DNA of 64,000 bases, from the NCBI GenBank assembly GCA_025358485.1, contig JANYJJ010000150.1:1-64000 (forward strand). The letters run 5' to 3'. Position numbers and translations under genes: made by a program. Under the pieces are notes generated by a model. That model saw only the letters and a program-made list of their open reading frames with translations. It was not told the origin of the DNA and did not search any database. Positions 9,149-19,502 of the stretch are shown one piece after another. Source of the stretch: Burkholderiales bacterium (GTDB taxonomy: Bacteria; Pseudomonadota; Gammaproteobacteria; Burkholderiales; Burkholderiaceae_C). Each line of letters starts with the position of its first letter. Position 1 is the first letter of the stretch.

Positions 9149-11158
9149 ATGCAAAAAATAGACTTCCTCGACCTTGCGGTCATGCGCGGTGCCAGCGGCA
9201 CCGTGCATCTGCCCGGCTCCAAATCCATCTCCAACCGCGTGCTGTTGTTGGCCGGGTTGAGCAGCGGCACCACCGTCATTCACGATCTGCTGGCGTCTGA
9301 CGACACCGCTGTGATGCTCGATGCTTTGCGCGCGCTGGGTTGCGGCATTCAGGCCGACGGGAAGCTCGTGCGCGTCACGGGTTTGGCGGGTCAGTTGCAC
9401 ACCAAGCAAGCCGACTTGTTTTTGGGCAACGCGGGCACCGCCATGCGGCCCTTGACTGCCGCGCTGGCCTTGTTAGCCGCCACCCAACAAGGCAACTTCA
9501 GCCTGCGCGGTGTGCCGCGCATGCACGAGCGACCGATTGCCGATTTGGTTGACGCACTGCGCGGCTTGGGCTGTCAGATTGACTATCTCGGCGAGCCAGG
9601 ATTTCCACCGCTGCAACTGCGCGCAAGTCCGCAGCCGTTGAACACGGCCGCACCTTTGCGCGTGCGGGGCGATGTGTCCAGCCAGTTCCTCACGGCCTTG
9701 TTGTTGGCCTTGCCTTTGGTCAGCGAGCCGGCCGACGTGGTCATAGACGTGCAAGGCGAACTGATTTCCAAACCGTATGTCGACATCACGCTGAATTTGC
9801 TGGCGCGCTTCGGCATTCAGGTGCAGTGCGAGGGTTGGCAGCGCTTTGTGATTCCGCGGGGCAGCCACTATCAATCGCCGGGTGATGTGCATGTGGAAGG
9901 AGACGCGTCGTCGGCGTCTTACTTCATTGCGCTGGGCGCAATCGCCGCCAACGACAAGCCAGTTCGAATCGAAGGCGTGGGCGCGGCGTCGATTCAAGGC
10001 GATATTCAATTCGTCGCGGCGGCGCGCGCTATGGGCGCGAACGTGGTCGAAGGCCCCAACTGGTTGGAAGTCAAACGCGGGCGTTGGCCACTGACGGCCA
10101 TCACGCTGAATTGCAATCACATCCCTGACGCCGCGATGACCTTGGCCGTGATGGCCTTGTATGCCGAACGCACGACCACGCTCACCGACATTGCGAGTTG
10201 GCGCGTCAAAGAAACTGACCGCATCGCGGCGATGGCCGCCGAGCTGCGCAAGTTGGGAGCCACGGTGGTGGAAGGCCCAGACTTCATCTCGGTCACGCCA
10301 CCCTCGCCCACCGCTTGGAAAGCCGCCGCCATCCAAACCTACGATGACCACCGCGTGGCGATGTGTTTTTCGCTGGCGGCGTTCAACGCTTTGGCCGGTG
10401 CCACGCCACCGGTGCCGGTGCGCATCCTCGATCCGCAGTGCGTGACCAAGACTTTCCCCGACTACTTTGCGGCGCTGTTTTCTGTGGCGAAAACCGACGC
10501 CGCCGACATCCCGGTGCTCACCGTGGATGGCCCCAGCGCCTCCGGCAAAGGCACCCTGGCCAGCCAGATTGCGCAAAAGCTGGGCTGGCACTTTTTGGAT
10601 TCCGGCGCGGTCTACCGCGCTACCGCATGGATGGCCATGCAAGCCAAGGTAGACGCAGCCGACGAGCTGGGCTTGGCTCAATTGGCATCCGGCTTGCCGC
10701 TGACGTTTGCGAACGGCGGCATCCAACTAGACGGCACCGAAGTGCGCGAGCAACTGCGCCGCGAAGATGTCGGCGCGCTTGCATCCAAAATTTCAGCGCT
10801 CGGCTTGGTGCGCTCGGCATTGCTTGAATTGCAACTGTCATTTCGACGCGCACCTGGCCTGGTGGCCGATGGCCGTGACATGGGCACGGTGATATTCCCT
10901 GACGCGAAGCTCAAAATTTTCCTCACCGCCAGCGCCGCCACGCGCGCCCGACGGCGTCATAAGCAGTTGATTGATAACGGTTTTTCCGCTAATATCGACA
11001 GGCTGTGCGCAGATCTAGAAGCACGTGACGCTCGCGACCAAAACCGCAGCGTGGCACCTTTGAAGCCGGCGCAAGATGCGGTGCTGTTAGACAACTCAGC
11101 CCTGTCTGTTGAAGCTTCAATGGACGTGGTTTTGAAACTCTGGGCAGACCGTTTTTAA
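9149..11158 (+). CDS. aroA-cmk: bifunctional EPSP synthase / cytidylate kinase fusion
   Basis: One continuous frame of 669 residues carries two enzymes. Residues about 1-445 are 5-enolpyruvylshikimate-3-phosphate synthase ([10 protein letters not shown] near the start, [11 protein letters not shown], and DHRVAMCF near its end). Residues about 450-669 are CMP kinase with a P-loop [10 protein letters not shown] and [13 protein letters not shown]. In most bacteria aroA and cmk are separate neighbours; here the stop is lost and only a short linker ([10 protein letters not shown]) joins them. The start ATG 9149 is 19 nt after tyrA; the frame is open upstream into tyrA. Fused forms are annotated in some Comamonadaceae, so this is likely genuine, not an assembly slip. 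Confidence 0.93.
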   Translation: MQKIDFLDLAVMRGASGTVHLPGSKSISNRVLLLAGLSSGTTVIHDLLASDDTAVMLDALRALGCGIQADGKLVRVTGLAGQLHTKQADLFLGNAGTAMRPLTAALALLAATQQGNFSLRGVPRMHERPIADLVDALRGLGCQIDYLGEPGFPPLQLRASPQPLNTAAPLRVRGDVSSQFLTALLLALPLVSEPADVVIDVQGELISKPYVDITLNLLARFGIQVQCEGWQRFVIPRGSHYQSPGDVHVEGDASSASYFIALGAIAANDKPVRIEGVGAASIQGDIQFVAAARAMGANVVEGPNWLEVKRGRWPLTAITLNCNHIPDAAMTLAVMALYAERTTTLTDIASWRVKETDRIAAMAAELRKLGATVVEGPDFISVTPPSPTAWKAAAIQTYDDHRVAMCFSLAAFNALAGATPPVPVRILDPQCVTKTFPDYFAALFSVAKTDAADIPVLTVDGPSASGKGTLASQIAQKLGWHFLDSGAVYRATAWMAMQAKVDAADELGLAQLASGLPLTFANGGIQLDGTEVREQLRREDVGALASKISALGLVRSALLELQLSFRRAPGLVADGRDMGTVIFPDAKLKIFLTASAATRARRRHKQLIDNGFSANIDRLCADLEARDARDQNRSVAPLKPAQDAVLLDNSALSVEASMDVVLKLWADRF

Positions 11159-11355
11159 GTTTTGTAGTTGTTGTCGGAAAAGCGTTGAAATATTGTTCAA
11201 ATAGTTTTTGAAGTCAGCTCCGTAAGCCAGTCTAGTAAGTCAGTCAAATAAGCCAACCCCGATGGTTCAGCCCTGCGTTGTTGCAATAATAGCGCGATGA
11301 ATTCACCGGAAATCAACCCCTAACCCCGCAGCATTCGCTGCACCGGAAACCCCCC

Positions 11356-13080
11356 ATGTCACAAACTCAAACTGCCGGCACCGCGCCCGGCATGGAATCT
11401 TTTGCTGCTCTGTTTGAAGAGTCGCTGCAACGCTCAGAAATGCGCACCGGCGAAGTCATCACCGCCGAAGTGGTACGCGTCGAGCACAGTTTCGTCGTCG
11501 TCAACGCAGGCCTGAAATCAGAAGCCTACGTGCCGATTGAAGAATTCAAAAACGACATCGGCGAACTTGAAGTTCAAGTCGGTGACTTCGTGTCGGTGGC
11601 GATTGACGCAGTCGAAAACGGCTACGGCGACACCATTTTGTCGCGCGACAAAGCCAAGCGTTTGGCCTCGTGGTTGTCGCTGGAAACCTCGCTGGAATCC
11701 GGCGAGTTCGTGACCGGCACCGTGAACGGCAAAGTCAAAGGCGGCCTGACGGTGTTGGTCAACGGCATCCGCGCTTTCCTGCCAGGTTCCCTGCTTGACA
11801 CGCGCCCCGTGAAAGACATGAGCCCTTACGAGGGCAAGACCATGGAGTTCAAGGTCATCAAGCTCGACCGCAAGCGCAACAACGTCGTGTTGTCACGCCG
11901 CGCAGTGGTAGAAGCGTCGATGGGCGAAGAGCGCGCCAAGCTGATGGAAACACTGCGCGAAGGTGCCATCGTCACCGGCGTGGTGAAAAACATCACCGAA
12001 TACGGTGCGTTTGTGGACCTGGGCGGTATCGACGGTTTGCTGCACATCACCGACATGGCGTGGCGTCGTGTGCGTCACCCAAGCGAAGTCGTGACGGTCG
12101 GCCAAGAGCTGAGCGCGAAAATTTTGAAGTTCGACGCCGAGAAAAACCGCGTCTCGCTGGGCATCAAACAATTGGGCGATGACCCATGGCATGGTGTGGC
12201 GCGCCGCTACCCGAACAGCACGCGTTTGTTTGGCAAGATCACCAACATCGCCGATTACGGCGCGTTTGTTGAGATCGAGCCGGGCATTGAAGGCTTGGTG
12301 CACGTGTCTGAGATGGACTGGACCAACAAGAACGTCGCGCCTAGCAAGATCGTCGCTTTGGGCGATGAAGTCGAAGTCATGGTTCTGGAAATCGACGAAG
12401 ACAAACGCCGCATCAGCTTGGGCATGAAGCAGTGCAAAGCCAATCCGTGGGAAGAGTTTTCCGCCACCGTGCAGCGCGGTGACCGCGTCAAAGGCCCTGT
12501 CAAATCCATCACCGACTTTGGCGTGTTTGTGGGCCTGGCCGCTGGCATCGACGGCTTGGTGCACTTGTCTGACTTGTCATGGCACGAGCCAGGCGAAGCG
12601 GCTGTGCGCAACTACAAGAAGGGTCAAGAAGTTGAGGCCATCGTCTTGGCAGTTGACGTCGAACGCGAGCGCATTTCGCTTGGCATCAAGCAGCTCGACT
12701 CCGATCCGTTCACCGCTTACACCGCCGTCAATGACCGCGGCATGACGGTGACCGGCAAGGTCAAGCTGGTCGATGCTCGCGGCGCTGAAATTCAGCTCAA
12801 CGAAGACGTGACTGGCTATTTGCGCGCTTCTGAAATCAGCCGCGACCGCGTTGAAGACGCGCGCTTGCTGCTGAAAGACGGCGATGAAGTCTCGGCCGTG
12901 ATCATCAACGTCGACCGCAAAACGCGTTCGATTCAGTTGTCGGTCAAAGCCAAAGACAACGCCGACAACCAAGAAGCCATGCAGCGCCTGTCGCAAACCA
13001 GCGAGCGTGAAAACGCTGGCACCACCAGCCTGGGCGCTTTGCTGCGCGCCAAGTTGGACAACCAAGGCGGCAACTCGTAA
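11356..13080 (+). CDS. rpsA: 30S ribosomal protein S1
   Basis: A 574-residue RNA-binding protein with six S1 (OB-fold) repeats: two N-terminal ones that anchor to the ribosome (residues about 36-190) and four mRNA-binding repeats (about 207-535) with the recurring EYGAFV/DFGVFV and GLVH(V/L)S motifs. It binds mRNA leaders and unfolds them for initiation. It lies 197 nt after aroA-cmk, a gap long enough for its own promoter and leader control, and precedes ihfB as in most proteobacteria. Confidence 0.98.
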   Translation: MSQTQTAGTAPGMESFAALFEESLQRSEMRTGEVITAEVVRVEHSFVVVNAGLKSEAYVPIEEFKNDIGELEVQVGDFVSVAIDAVENGYGDTILSRDKAKRLASWLSLETSLESGEFVTGTVNGKVKGGLTVLVNGIRAFLPGSLLDTRPVKDMSPYEGKTMEFKVIKLDRKRNNVVLSRRAVVEASMGEERAKLMETLREGAIVTGVVKNITEYGAFVDLGGIDGLLHITDMAWRRVRHPSEVVTVGQELSAKILKFDAEKNRVSLGIKQLGDDPWHGVARRYPNSTRLFGKITNIADYGAFVEIEPGIEGLVHVSEMDWTNKNVAPSKIVALGDEVEVMVLEIDEDKRRISLGMKQCKANPWEEFSATVQRGDRVKGPVKSITDFGVFVGLAAGIDGLVHLSDLSWHEPGEAAVRNYKKGQEVEAIVLAVDVERERISLGIKQLDSDPFTAYTAVNDRGMTVTGKVKLVDARGAEIQLNEDVTGYLRASEISRDRVEDARLLLKDGDEVSAVIINVDRKTRSIQLSVKAKDNADNQEAMQRLSQTSERENAGTTSLGALLRAKLDNQGGNS

Positions 13081-13145
13081 GGGTTCAGCTTCCTTGAAAG
13101 CACCATCACGTCAACGCCGTCACGTCACCGAGAGTTGGAAGTTTC

Positions 13146-13508
13146 ATGACGCGTTCTGACTTGGTGGTGCAGTTGGCTGAACGCTTCAGCCAGCTCACCC
13201 ACCGCGATACTGAATTTGCGGTGAAGACGATGTTGGACGCCATGTCTGACGCGCTGGCACGGGGTCACCGAATTGAGATTCGGGGCTTTGGCAGCTTCTC
13301 CATCAACCGCCGACCTCCCCGCATGGGCCGCAATCCGCGCTCGGGCGAGCAAGTGGTGATTCCCGAAAAGTTGGTGCCGCATTTCAAGCCTGGCAAAGCG
13401 CTGCGCGAATCAGTGGATGAGCAATTGCCGGTTGAGGACGACAGCGCGGAGCATGACGAAGTGATGGTCATCTCTGTCCCACAAGCTGCACCTCGTTCGC
13501 TGGGATGA
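13146..13508 (+). CDS. ihfB: integration host factor subunit beta
   Basis: A 120-residue HU/IHF-family DNA-bending protein; with IhfA it bends DNA at specific sites for recombination, transcription and replication. [14 protein letters not shown] opens the helical dimer domain, and [14 protein letters not shown] holds the proline that intercalates at the tip of the beta arm. It is about 20 residues longer than the usual 94-100, with an acidic tail ([10 protein letters not shown]) beyond the fold. It follows rpsA at 65 nt. Confidence 0.95.
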   Translation: MTRSDLVVQLAERFSQLTHRDTEFAVKTMLDAMSDALARGHRIEIRGFGSFSINRRPPRMGRNPRSGEQVVIPEKLVPHFKPGKALRESVDEQLPVEDDSAEHDEVMVISVPQAAPRSLG

Positions 13509-13582
13509 TTCGCGTTCTTGATCTCGGGCAGCTACCGCGTTGAACGCAAACTAAACTCTGGCCACACCGAGTTGGAGCCGTG

Positions 13583-13885
13583 ATGCGATTCTTCGTGTGG
13601 GCCTTCAGAGCCTTCGTTTTTTTTGCCCTTTTCGCATTTGCGCTGAACAACCAGCAAGACGCGGTGATGCGTCTTTTTTTCGGCCAAGAGTGGCGCGCGC
13701 CCATGGTCTTCATCGTGCTGGTGGCCTTTGGTGCAGGTTGCGCATTTGGTGTGGTGGCCATGGTGCCGAGCTGGTGGAAACACCGCCGTGAAGCGCAGCG
13801 TTTGCAACCCACCGACATTCAATCTGCTGCGCCTTTGATTCAGCCCGCCACCATCCCCGAGCACCCGCCGCGCGATGGACTTTGA
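13583..13885 (+). CDS. lapA: LapA-type membrane protein (DUF1049)
   Basis: A 100-residue inner-membrane protein with two transmembrane segments (residues about 5-22 and 40-62), a short loop between them, and a basic cytoplasmic tail starting SWWKHRREAQ. LapA and LapB together control LPS synthesis by regulating LpxC turnover. The start could be GTG 13580 or ATG 13583; ATG is preferred, with TTGGAG upstream. The 3' end overlaps lapB by 11 nt, so the two are translationally coupled. Confidence 0.85.
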   Translation: MRFFVWAFRAFVFFALFAFALNNQQDAVMRLFFGQEWRAPMVFIVLVAFGAGCAFGVVAMVPSWWKHRREAQRLQPTDIQSAAPLIQPATIPEHPPRDGL

Positions 13886-15059
13886 CCTCTCTTGGTTGCT
13901 ACTCGGTTTGCCAGCAGCATTTGCGCTGGGCTGGATGGCCTCAAGGTTTGACATCCGTCAGTGGCGACGTGAGCAACGCGACTCGCCCAAGGCCTATTTC
14001 AAAGGCCTGAATTTCTTGCTGAACGAACAGCAAGACAAAGCCATCGATGCCTTCATCGAAGCCGTTCAGCAAGACCCCGACACCTCGGATTTGCACTTTG
14101 CGTTGGGCAATTTGTTTCGCCGTCGCGGCGACTACGAGCGTGCGGTTCGGGTACACGAGCATTTGCTCAGTCGCGCCGATTTGCCCATTTCGGAGCGGCA
14201 ACGCGCACAACACGGTTTGGCGCAGGACTACATGAGGGCGGGTTTGTTTGACCGTGCTGAAACAGCGTGGCGCGCGCTGGCGGGCACGCCTTACGACACC
14301 GAAGCACAGTTGGCTTTGCTCACTTTGCACGAACGCTCGAACGACTGGCGCGCCGCAGTGCAAGACGCACAAACGCTGGAGCGCAACGCCGTTGGAACCT
14401 ACACCGGTTCTTACGCTGCGCGCATTGCGCATTACTGGTGCGAGCTGGCTGTAGAAGCGGATGCCAAGGGTGCTGCGGGCGACGCAACCGAAGCCTTGCG
14501 CCAAGCGCAGGCCAGTGCGCCGCAAGCTGCGCGCCCTTTGGTGATGGCTGGGCAGCGCGCGCACGCGGCCGGGCAGCCGCAGCAAGCGCTCACCGAATGG
14601 CGCAAGTTGATGGCCGCGCATCCGGGCAGCTTCGGATTGGTCGCGGTGGAGTTTGCAGAATGCGCACTGGAATGTGCGGAAGCGGGCAATGAAAGCGCGC
14701 GCGCCCTGACTGAGCTGAATGCGCTGTATTTGCAAAAGCCCTCACTCGACTTGCTGGCCGCGCTGGCGGTGCTGTCGCCGTCGCTTCAAGCCCAACATCA
14801 ACGGGCAGCACAACACTTGGCCGCTTTGCCCAGCTTGTCTGCGGCGGGTGAATTGCTGAGGTTGCGCACCGCTGAAAACGGCGCCACCGCAGACATTGAG
14901 ACCGTACAAATTGCCGCCGCCATCGCGCAGGCGTCCAAGCCGCTGCAACGCTACCGCTGCGCCGCTTGCGGCTTTGAAGCACAGCGCTATTTCTGGCATT
15001 GCCCAGGTTGCTTGAATTGGGACACCTACCCACCACAACGGACCGAGGATTTGGGATGA
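13875..15059 (+). CDS. lapB: lipopolysaccharide assembly protein LapB
   Basis: A 394-residue membrane-anchored scaffold. One N-terminal transmembrane helix (residues 3-20) is followed by tandem TPR repeats (about 40-330), starting with LNFLLNEQQDKAIDAFIEAVQQD. The C-terminus is a rubredoxin-like knuckle with CAAC and CPGC pairs, required for function in E. coli LapB. It controls LPS levels through FtsH-dependent LpxC degradation. It overlaps lapA upstream and hldA downstream by ATGA, placing LPS control and heptose synthesis in one operon. Confidence 0.95.
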   Translation: MDFDLSWLLLGLPAAFALGWMASRFDIRQWRREQRDSPKAYFKGLNFLLNEQQDKAIDAFIEAVQQDPDTSDLHFALGNLFRRRGDYERAVRVHEHLLSRADLPISERQRAQHGLAQDYMRAGLFDRAETAWRALAGTPYDTEAQLALLTLHERSNDWRAAVQDAQTLERNAVGTYTGSYAARIAHYWCELAVEADAKGAAGDATEALRQAQASAPQAARPLVMAGQRAHAAGQPQQALTEWRKLMAAHPGSFGLVAVEFAECALECAEAGNESARALTELNALYLQKPSLDLLAALAVLSPSLQAQHQRAAQHLAALPSLSAAGELLRLRTAENGATADIETVQIAAAIAQASKPLQRYRCAACGFEAQRYFWHCPGCLNWDTYPPQRTEDLG

Positions 15060-15991
15060 GTTTGAAAGTCAGCGAAGCAGCGTTGAACGCGGCGAAAGTG
15101 CTGGTGGTGGGCGACGCGATGCTCGACCGCTATTGGTTCGGCACCGTTGAGCGCATCTCACCCGAAGCGCCGGTGCCGGTGGTGCGCGTCACGCGCGAAG
15201 AAGAACGCTTGGGCGGTGCCGCGAACGTCGCGCTGAATGTGAAAACACTCGGCGCACAAGCGACGCTGCTGACGGTGGTCGGCAACGACGATGCTGCCCG
15301 CAAACTGCGCCAATTGCTGGAGCAACAAGGCGTGGTCACGCTGCTGGGCGAAGACCCCAAGCTGTACACCATCGTCAAGCTGCGTGTCATCGGCCGATCA
15401 CAGCAACTCATACGCATCGACTTTGAAAACCAACCCGACCACGAGGTGCTGCACGGCATGTTGGGTGACTACGAACGGGTGCTCTGCCAACACCAAGCTG
15501 TGCTTTTTTCCGACTACGGCAAAGGCGGTCTCACCCACATTCCGCGCATGATTGAACTCGCACGCGCAGCCAACAAGCCCGTGCTCATCGACCCCAAAGG
15601 CAGCGACTACAGCCGCTATGCCGGAGCCACCGTCATCACGCCCAACCGTGCAGAGCTGGCGCAGGTGGTCGGCACATGGAGCACAGAAGCGCAGTTGCAT
15701 GAACGTGCCCAAACGCTGCGCGAAGCGTTGAAATTGGACGGTTTGTTGCTCACCCGATCAGAGGAAGGCATGTCGCTTTTCGACGCCCAAGGCCACATCC
15801 AGGTGCCCGCCCAAGCGCGCGAAGTTTTTGACGTCACAGGCGCGGGCGACACCGTGATCGCCACCATGGCCGCCATGCTGGCCTGCGGCCTGAGCCTGCG
15901 CGACGCCATGCCCATTGCCAACCGCGCGGGCAGCATCGTGGTGGGCAAGTTCGGCACCGCCAGCGTCAATCACCAGGAGCTTTTTTCTTGA
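15056..15991 (+). CDS. hldA: D-glycero-beta-D-manno-heptose-7-phosphate kinase
   Basis: A 311-residue PfkB-family kinase that phosphorylates heptose 7-phosphate at C1 in ADP-heptose synthesis for the LPS core. [11 protein letters not shown] near the start is the sugar-binding signature, and [12 protein letters not shown] is the ATP/catalytic-base signature. It corresponds to only the kinase half of E. coli HldE; the adenylyltransferase half (HldC) is not fused and not in the window. The ATG overlaps the lapB stop (ATGA). Confidence 0.93.
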   Translation: MSLKVSEAALNAAKVLVVGDAMLDRYWFGTVERISPEAPVPVVRVTREEERLGGAANVALNVKTLGAQATLLTVVGNDDAARKLRQLLEQQGVVTLLGEDPKLYTIVKLRVIGRSQQLIRIDFENQPDHEVLHGMLGDYERVLCQHQAVLFSDYGKGGLTHIPRMIELARAANKPVLIDPKGSDYSRYAGATVITPNRAELAQVVGTWSTEAQLHERAQTLREALKLDGLLLTRSEEGMSLFDAQGHIQVPAQAREVFDVTGAGDTVIATMAAMLACGLSLRDAMPIANRAGSIVVGKFGTASVNHQELFS

Positions 15992-16001
15992 AAGTAGCGC
16001 G

Positions 16002-17012
16002 ATGAAGATTGTTGTCACTGGCGCGGCCGGCATGATCGGCAGCAACATCGTTCACGGCCTCAACGCCGTCGGCATCACAGACATCATTGCGGTTGACGAC
16101 CTCTCCGACGGTCCCAAGTACCGCAACCTGTTGGGCGCGCAGTTGAGCGACTACTTCGACAAAAGCGATTTCTACGCTCGCTTCGCGCGGGGCGACTTCG
16201 GCAAAGTGGACGCCGTGCTGCACCAAGGAGCCTGTTCCGACACCATGGAACACAACGGCAAGTTCATGCTGGACACCAACTACCGCTGCTCCAAAGACCT
16301 GTTGGACGCTTGCCAAGCGCAAGGCACCAGGCTGCTGTACGCGTCATCGGCGGCCACTTACGGCGGCAGCGCGTCTTTCATTGAGCAGCCTGAATTCGAG
16401 CAGCCGCTGAATGTGTACGGCTACTCCAAGTTGCTGTTCGACAACGTGGTGCGCCGCATGATTTCGCGTTCGCAGTCGGGCCAAAGCGCACAGGTGGCGG
16501 GCTTTCGCTACTTCAACGTCTACGGCCCGCGCGAGCAGCACAAAGCGCGCATGGCCTCTGTGGCCTTCCATCATTTCAACCAGTTTGCTGAGACCGGCAA
16601 GGTCAAACTTTTCGGCGACTACGGCGGCTACTCGGCAGGAGCTCAGTCACGCGACTTTGTGTTGGTTGACGACGTGGTGGCCGTGAACCTGTGGTTCTTG
16701 CAGCACCCCGATCAAAGCGGCATCTTCAATTTAGGCACCGGCACGGCACAACCCTTCAACGATGTGGCCGTGGCCACGGTGAATGCGGTGCGCACGTCAA
16801 AAGGTGACAGTGCTTTGCCTTTGCAAGAATTGGTGAAACAGGGCCTGATCGAATACATCCCGTTTCCACAGGCGCTGGTGGGCAAGTACCAATGCTTCAC
16901 GCAGGCCGACCTCAGCGCCCTGCGCGCCACTGGGTGCGATCACCGCTTCGCGACGGTGGCGCAGGGTGTGCAGCGTTATGTCGCCTGGATGTCAGCGCAA
17001 GCCAAGACGTGA
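16002..17012 (+). CDS. hldD: ADP-L-glycero-D-manno-heptose 6-epimerase
   Basis: A 336-residue extended short-chain dehydrogenase that epimerises ADP-heptose, the last step before LPS core assembly. The NADP site [12 protein letters not shown] is at the N-terminus and the catalytic YGYSK is about residue 141. [11 protein letters not shown] and the [13 protein letters not shown] segment are diagnostic for HldD (RfaD). It starts 10 nt after hldA. The longer frame from 15915 overlaps hldA and is not needed. Confidence 0.96.
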   Translation: MKIVVTGAAGMIGSNIVHGLNAVGITDIIAVDDLSDGPKYRNLLGAQLSDYFDKSDFYARFARGDFGKVDAVLHQGACSDTMEHNGKFMLDTNYRCSKDLLDACQAQGTRLLYASSAATYGGSASFIEQPEFEQPLNVYGYSKLLFDNVVRRMISRSQSGQSAQVAGFRYFNVYGPREQHKARMASVAFHHFNQFAETGKVKLFGDYGGYSAGAQSRDFVLVDDVVAVNLWFLQHPDQSGIFNLGTGTAQPFNDVAVATVNAVRTSKGDSALPLQELVKQGLIEYIPFPQALVGKYQCFTQADLSALRATGCDHRFATVAQGVQRYVAWMSAQAKT

Positions 17013-17023
17013 GTCAACGCTGC

Positions 17024-17105
17024 ACACAGCCCCGCCGACGCATCAGGTCAACGGCAGACACAGCCCCGCCGACGCATCAGGTCAACGGCGGACACAGCCC
17101 CGCCG
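17024..17105. repeat. 34-bp tandem repeat after hldD
   Basis: Units at 17024-17057 and 17058-17091 are identical except for one base, and a third copy is cut after about 14 bases (17092-17105). The unit begins ACACAGCCCCGCCGACGCAT. It follows the hldD stop by 11 bases. No coding role was seen. Confidence 0.9.
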
Positions 17106-17233
17106 TTATAGGCCCAGGCGGCGACTCAAGGAATCACAAATCAGTGACTCCCGAGCAAACGGCCCGGCAAGCGCACAGTGCGTTCGCTGTCCAAGCTCTC
17201 ATCACTTTCAGCCTTTCACTCTAAGGAAACAAC

Positions 17234-17857
17234 ATGTTCAAAATGCTTTTGACCACCGTGCTGGCTCTCTTCGCCGCCGCGGCTTTCGCGGTCGACGTCA
17301 ACAAGGCCACCCAAGCCGAACTGGAAGCGGTGAAGGGCATCGGCCCTGCCATCGCGACCAAAATTTTGGATGAGCGCAAGAAAAGCACGTTCAAAGACTG
17401 GGGCGACATGGTGACGCGCGTCAAAGGCGTGGGCGATGGCAACGCTGCCAAGTTCTCGACCGAAGGCCTGACGGTCAACGGCGCAGCGTTCAAAGGTGCT
17501 GCTCCTGCTGCTCCTGCAACAGCGGCTAAAAAGGACGAGAAGCCTGCTGCCAAAGCTGCTGCGACCACCGCACCTGCTGCTGCAACAACCACTGCTGCTG
17601 CAGCAACCACGACGGCTGCTGCCGCGACCGCCAAGCCAGCACCGGCTGCAACAGCTGCGCCAGCGAAAGCTGAAATGAAGAAAGACGAAAAGAAAGCTGA
17701 AATGGCCACCGCCGCTGCCAAGCCAGCAGAAGACAAAAAAGCCATGGCCGCCAAAGAGAAGGCAGACAAAAAAGAAGCCGCTGACAAAGCCAAAGCCGAC
17801 AAGAAGGCCGAGAAAGCCAAAGCCGCTGACGGCAAAGCTTCAGAAGCCAAGAAATAA
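17234..17857 (+). CDS. secreted ComEA-like HhH protein with Lys/Ala-rich tail
   Basis: A 207-residue exported protein. Residues 1-19 are a signal peptide (ending AAAAFA). Residues about 20-85 form a ComEA-type helix-hairpin-helix: VDVNKATQAELEAVKGIGPA and, later, VKGVGDGNAAKF, a fold that binds DNA non-specifically. Residues about 90-207 are low complexity, Ala/Pro/Thr then Lys/Ala/Glu, like histone H1 tails. ComEA binds incoming DNA in the periplasm during transformation, but the long basic tail is not standard and other roles (nucleoid- or DNA-binding in the envelope) are possible. AAGGAA upstream supports the start. A strong terminator follows. Confidence 0.75.
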   Translation: MFKMLLTTVLALFAAAAFAVDVNKATQAELEAVKGIGPAIATKILDERKKSTFKDWGDMVTRVKGVGDGNAAKFSTEGLTVNGAAFKGAAPAAPATAAKKDEKPAAKAAATTAPAAATTTAAAATTTAAAATAKPAPAATAAPAKAEMKKDEKKAEMATAAAKPAEDKKAMAAKEKADKKEAADKAKADKKAEKAKAADGKASEAKK

Positions 17858-17874
17858 GCTGGTTTGCTGGAATG

Positions 17875-17902
17875 AAAAAGCCCCGCGATGCGGGGCTTTT
17901 TT
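17875..17902 (+). terminator. Rho-independent terminator
   Basis: The stem AGCCCCGC, loop GAT, and GCGGGGCT are followed by a T run (17897-17902), with a matching A run upstream, so it can serve the HhH gene on plus and hmgA on minus. Confidence 0.9.
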
Positions 17903-17956
17903 GTTTGTAAGGCGCTTTGATCTCCGTGGCTTCCTCTCTCGTCAAGATGGAATGGG

Positions 17957-19249
17957 TCAGATGGGCGCTGGTTTCAAGTTGCCCCAACATTCGGCATAAG
18001 CGCCGTCCAACGCCCCGCCCTTCATCGCAAATTCAGTCGGCAAAAACCGCCAGCGGCTCTCAAACATGAAGGCCAAGGTGTCGGTCAATTTGTGTGGCGC
18101 GAGCTCGGCTTGTGATGCGCGGGAGTAGGCATCGGCATCCGGCCCGTGCGGCACCATGCAGTTGTGCAGGCTAATGCCACCGGGCTTGAAGCCTTCGGGT
18201 TTGGCGTCGTACTGACCGTGCACCAAGCCCATGAATTCGCTCATCACATTGCGGTGATACCAAGGTGGGCGGAAGGTGTTTTCTGCCACCAACCACCGCG
18301 GCGGAAAGATCACGAAATCGCAATTGGCCACGCCGGGGGTGTCGCTGGGCGAAGTGAGCACGGTGAAGATAGACGGGTCAGGATGATCAAAACTGATCGA
18401 GCCGATGGCCATGAAATGGGCGGTGTCGTATTTCATCGGCACCAAGTTGCCGTGCCACGCCACCACGTTGAAGGGCGACGCCTTGGCGGGCGCACACCAC
18501 AAGCTTCCGCCGTATTTTTTGACGATTTCCCAAGCTTGGTCTGGCCCCTTGTCATACGCTGAAACGGGCGCTAAAAAATCGCGCGCATTGGCCAAACCGT
18601 TGCTGCCGATGGGGCCGAGTTCGGGCAGCCGAAAGTGCGCACCGTAGTTCTCACACACATAGCCGCGCGAGGCATGTTTCAACTGCACTTGAAACGCCAA
18701 GCCACGCGGCAACAAGGCAATTTCGCCGGGCGCAACTTCAAGCACGCCCACCTCGGTGACGATGGTCAGCGGGCCTTGCTGCGGCACGATCAGCATCTCA
18801 GCATCGGCGTTGACGAATGCGCGCTTCGTCATCGAACGGTTGGCCAGATAAACGTGTGCGGCCATGCCGCTTTGCGCGTCAGCATCACCGTTGAGCGCGA
18901 TGGTGCGCATGCCGTCGACAAAGTCCAAGGGCTGCGCCGCCATCTCGGGCACCGGCAATGCGGCCCAGCGCATCGGGTTGGGCGGTGCCACCACGCCGTC
19001 TTTCGCGCCCGACTTCCAAAAGGCTTGGGCAAACGGCGCATAGTTGCCGACCACCACCGAGGCTTGCCTTCGGTACAACCAGGTGCGACGGTTGTCGGCG
19101 CGCGGCGCGGTGAACGCGGTGCCGCTCAGCAGTTCGGCGTAGAGGCCGTGAGCTACGGTTTGCGGGCTGTTGCGACCGATGGGCAACGCGCCCGCCAAGG
19201 CCTCGCTGGTGAACTCATTGCCAAAGCCAGATTGATATTGCGGGTTCAT
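17957..19249 (-). CDS. hmgA: homogentisate 1,2-dioxygenase
   Basis: A 430-residue Fe(II) ring-cleavage enzyme that turns homogentisate into maleylacetoacetate in tyrosine/phenylalanine catabolism. The start MNPQYQSGFGNEFTSEALAG is typical. The iron ligands expected in the family are visible: His in PPWYHRN, Glu in MSEFMG and His in CMVPHGPD. It is the last gene of a minus-strand set (MBL protein, FAD monooxygenase, DUF2783, hmgA). Maleylacetoacetate isomerase and fumarylacetoacetase genes are not adjacent. Confidence 0.95.
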   Translation of the reverse strand: MNPQYQSGFGNEFTSEALAGALPIGRNSPQTVAHGLYAELLSGTAFTAPRADNRRTWLYRRQASVVVGNYAPFAQAFWKSGAKDGVVAPPNPMRWAALPVPEMAAQPLDFVDGMRTIALNGDADAQSGMAAHVYLANRSMTKRAFVNADAEMLIVPQQGPLTIVTEVGVLEVAPGEIALLPRGLAFQVQLKHASRGYVCENYGAHFRLPELGPIGSNGLANARDFLAPVSAYDKGPDQAWEIVKKYGGSLWCAPAKASPFNVVAWHGNLVPMKYDTAHFMAIGSISFDHPDPSIFTVLTSPSDTPGVANCDFVIFPPRWLVAENTFRPPWYHRNVMSEFMGLVHGQYDAKPEGFKPGGISLHNCMVPHGPDADAYSRASQAELAPHKLTDTLAFMFESRWRFLPTEFAMKGGALDGAYAECWGNLKPAPI

Positions 19250-19274
19250 GATGTCTGGGCTTCAATTTATCGAG

Positions 19275-19502
19275 TCAATTTGGCGAGTCACTCAGGCAAA
19301 GCAACGTGGCCTCTCGTGCCGCGCACAGGGCCTGCACCAACACGCTTTGGCTGCCGATGTGATTGGCCAAAAGCAGTATCAATTTCGCGTTCATGGCGTG
19401 GCTTTGTTCGAGCGGCAAGTCGCGGTGCGCATGGATGAGCGCCTCGTAAAAGTCGTCTGCCGACTCCAAGTTGAGCTCGGTGTTCAAGACGGGTTTCAAC
19501 AT
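19275..19502 (-). CDS. DUF2783 domain small protein
   Basis: A 75-residue protein of unknown function (MLKPVLNTELNLESADDFYE start). The ATG at 19502 overlaps the end of the FAD monooxygenase gene by 7 nt. It is soluble and mostly helical, with an SADDFYEALIHAH segment. DUF2783 genes often sit beside FAD-dependent aromatic hydroxylases, so it may be an accessory to that enzyme; this is inferred from context only. An in-frame ATG at 19517 is possible but overlaps more. Confidence 0.75.
   Translation of the reverse strand: MLKPVLNTELNLESADDFYEALIHAHRDLPLEQSHAMNAKLILLLANHIGSQSVLVQALCAAREATLLCLSDSPN

Noticed and set aside
11159..11355. Specific promoter boxes before rpsA
   Set aside because: The gap surely holds an rpsA promoter or leader, but no -35/-10 pair with good spacing could be picked by eye.
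17024..17105. Possible CRISPR-like array
   Set aside because: Units are contiguous with no spacers and only 2.4 copies; a simple tandem repeat.
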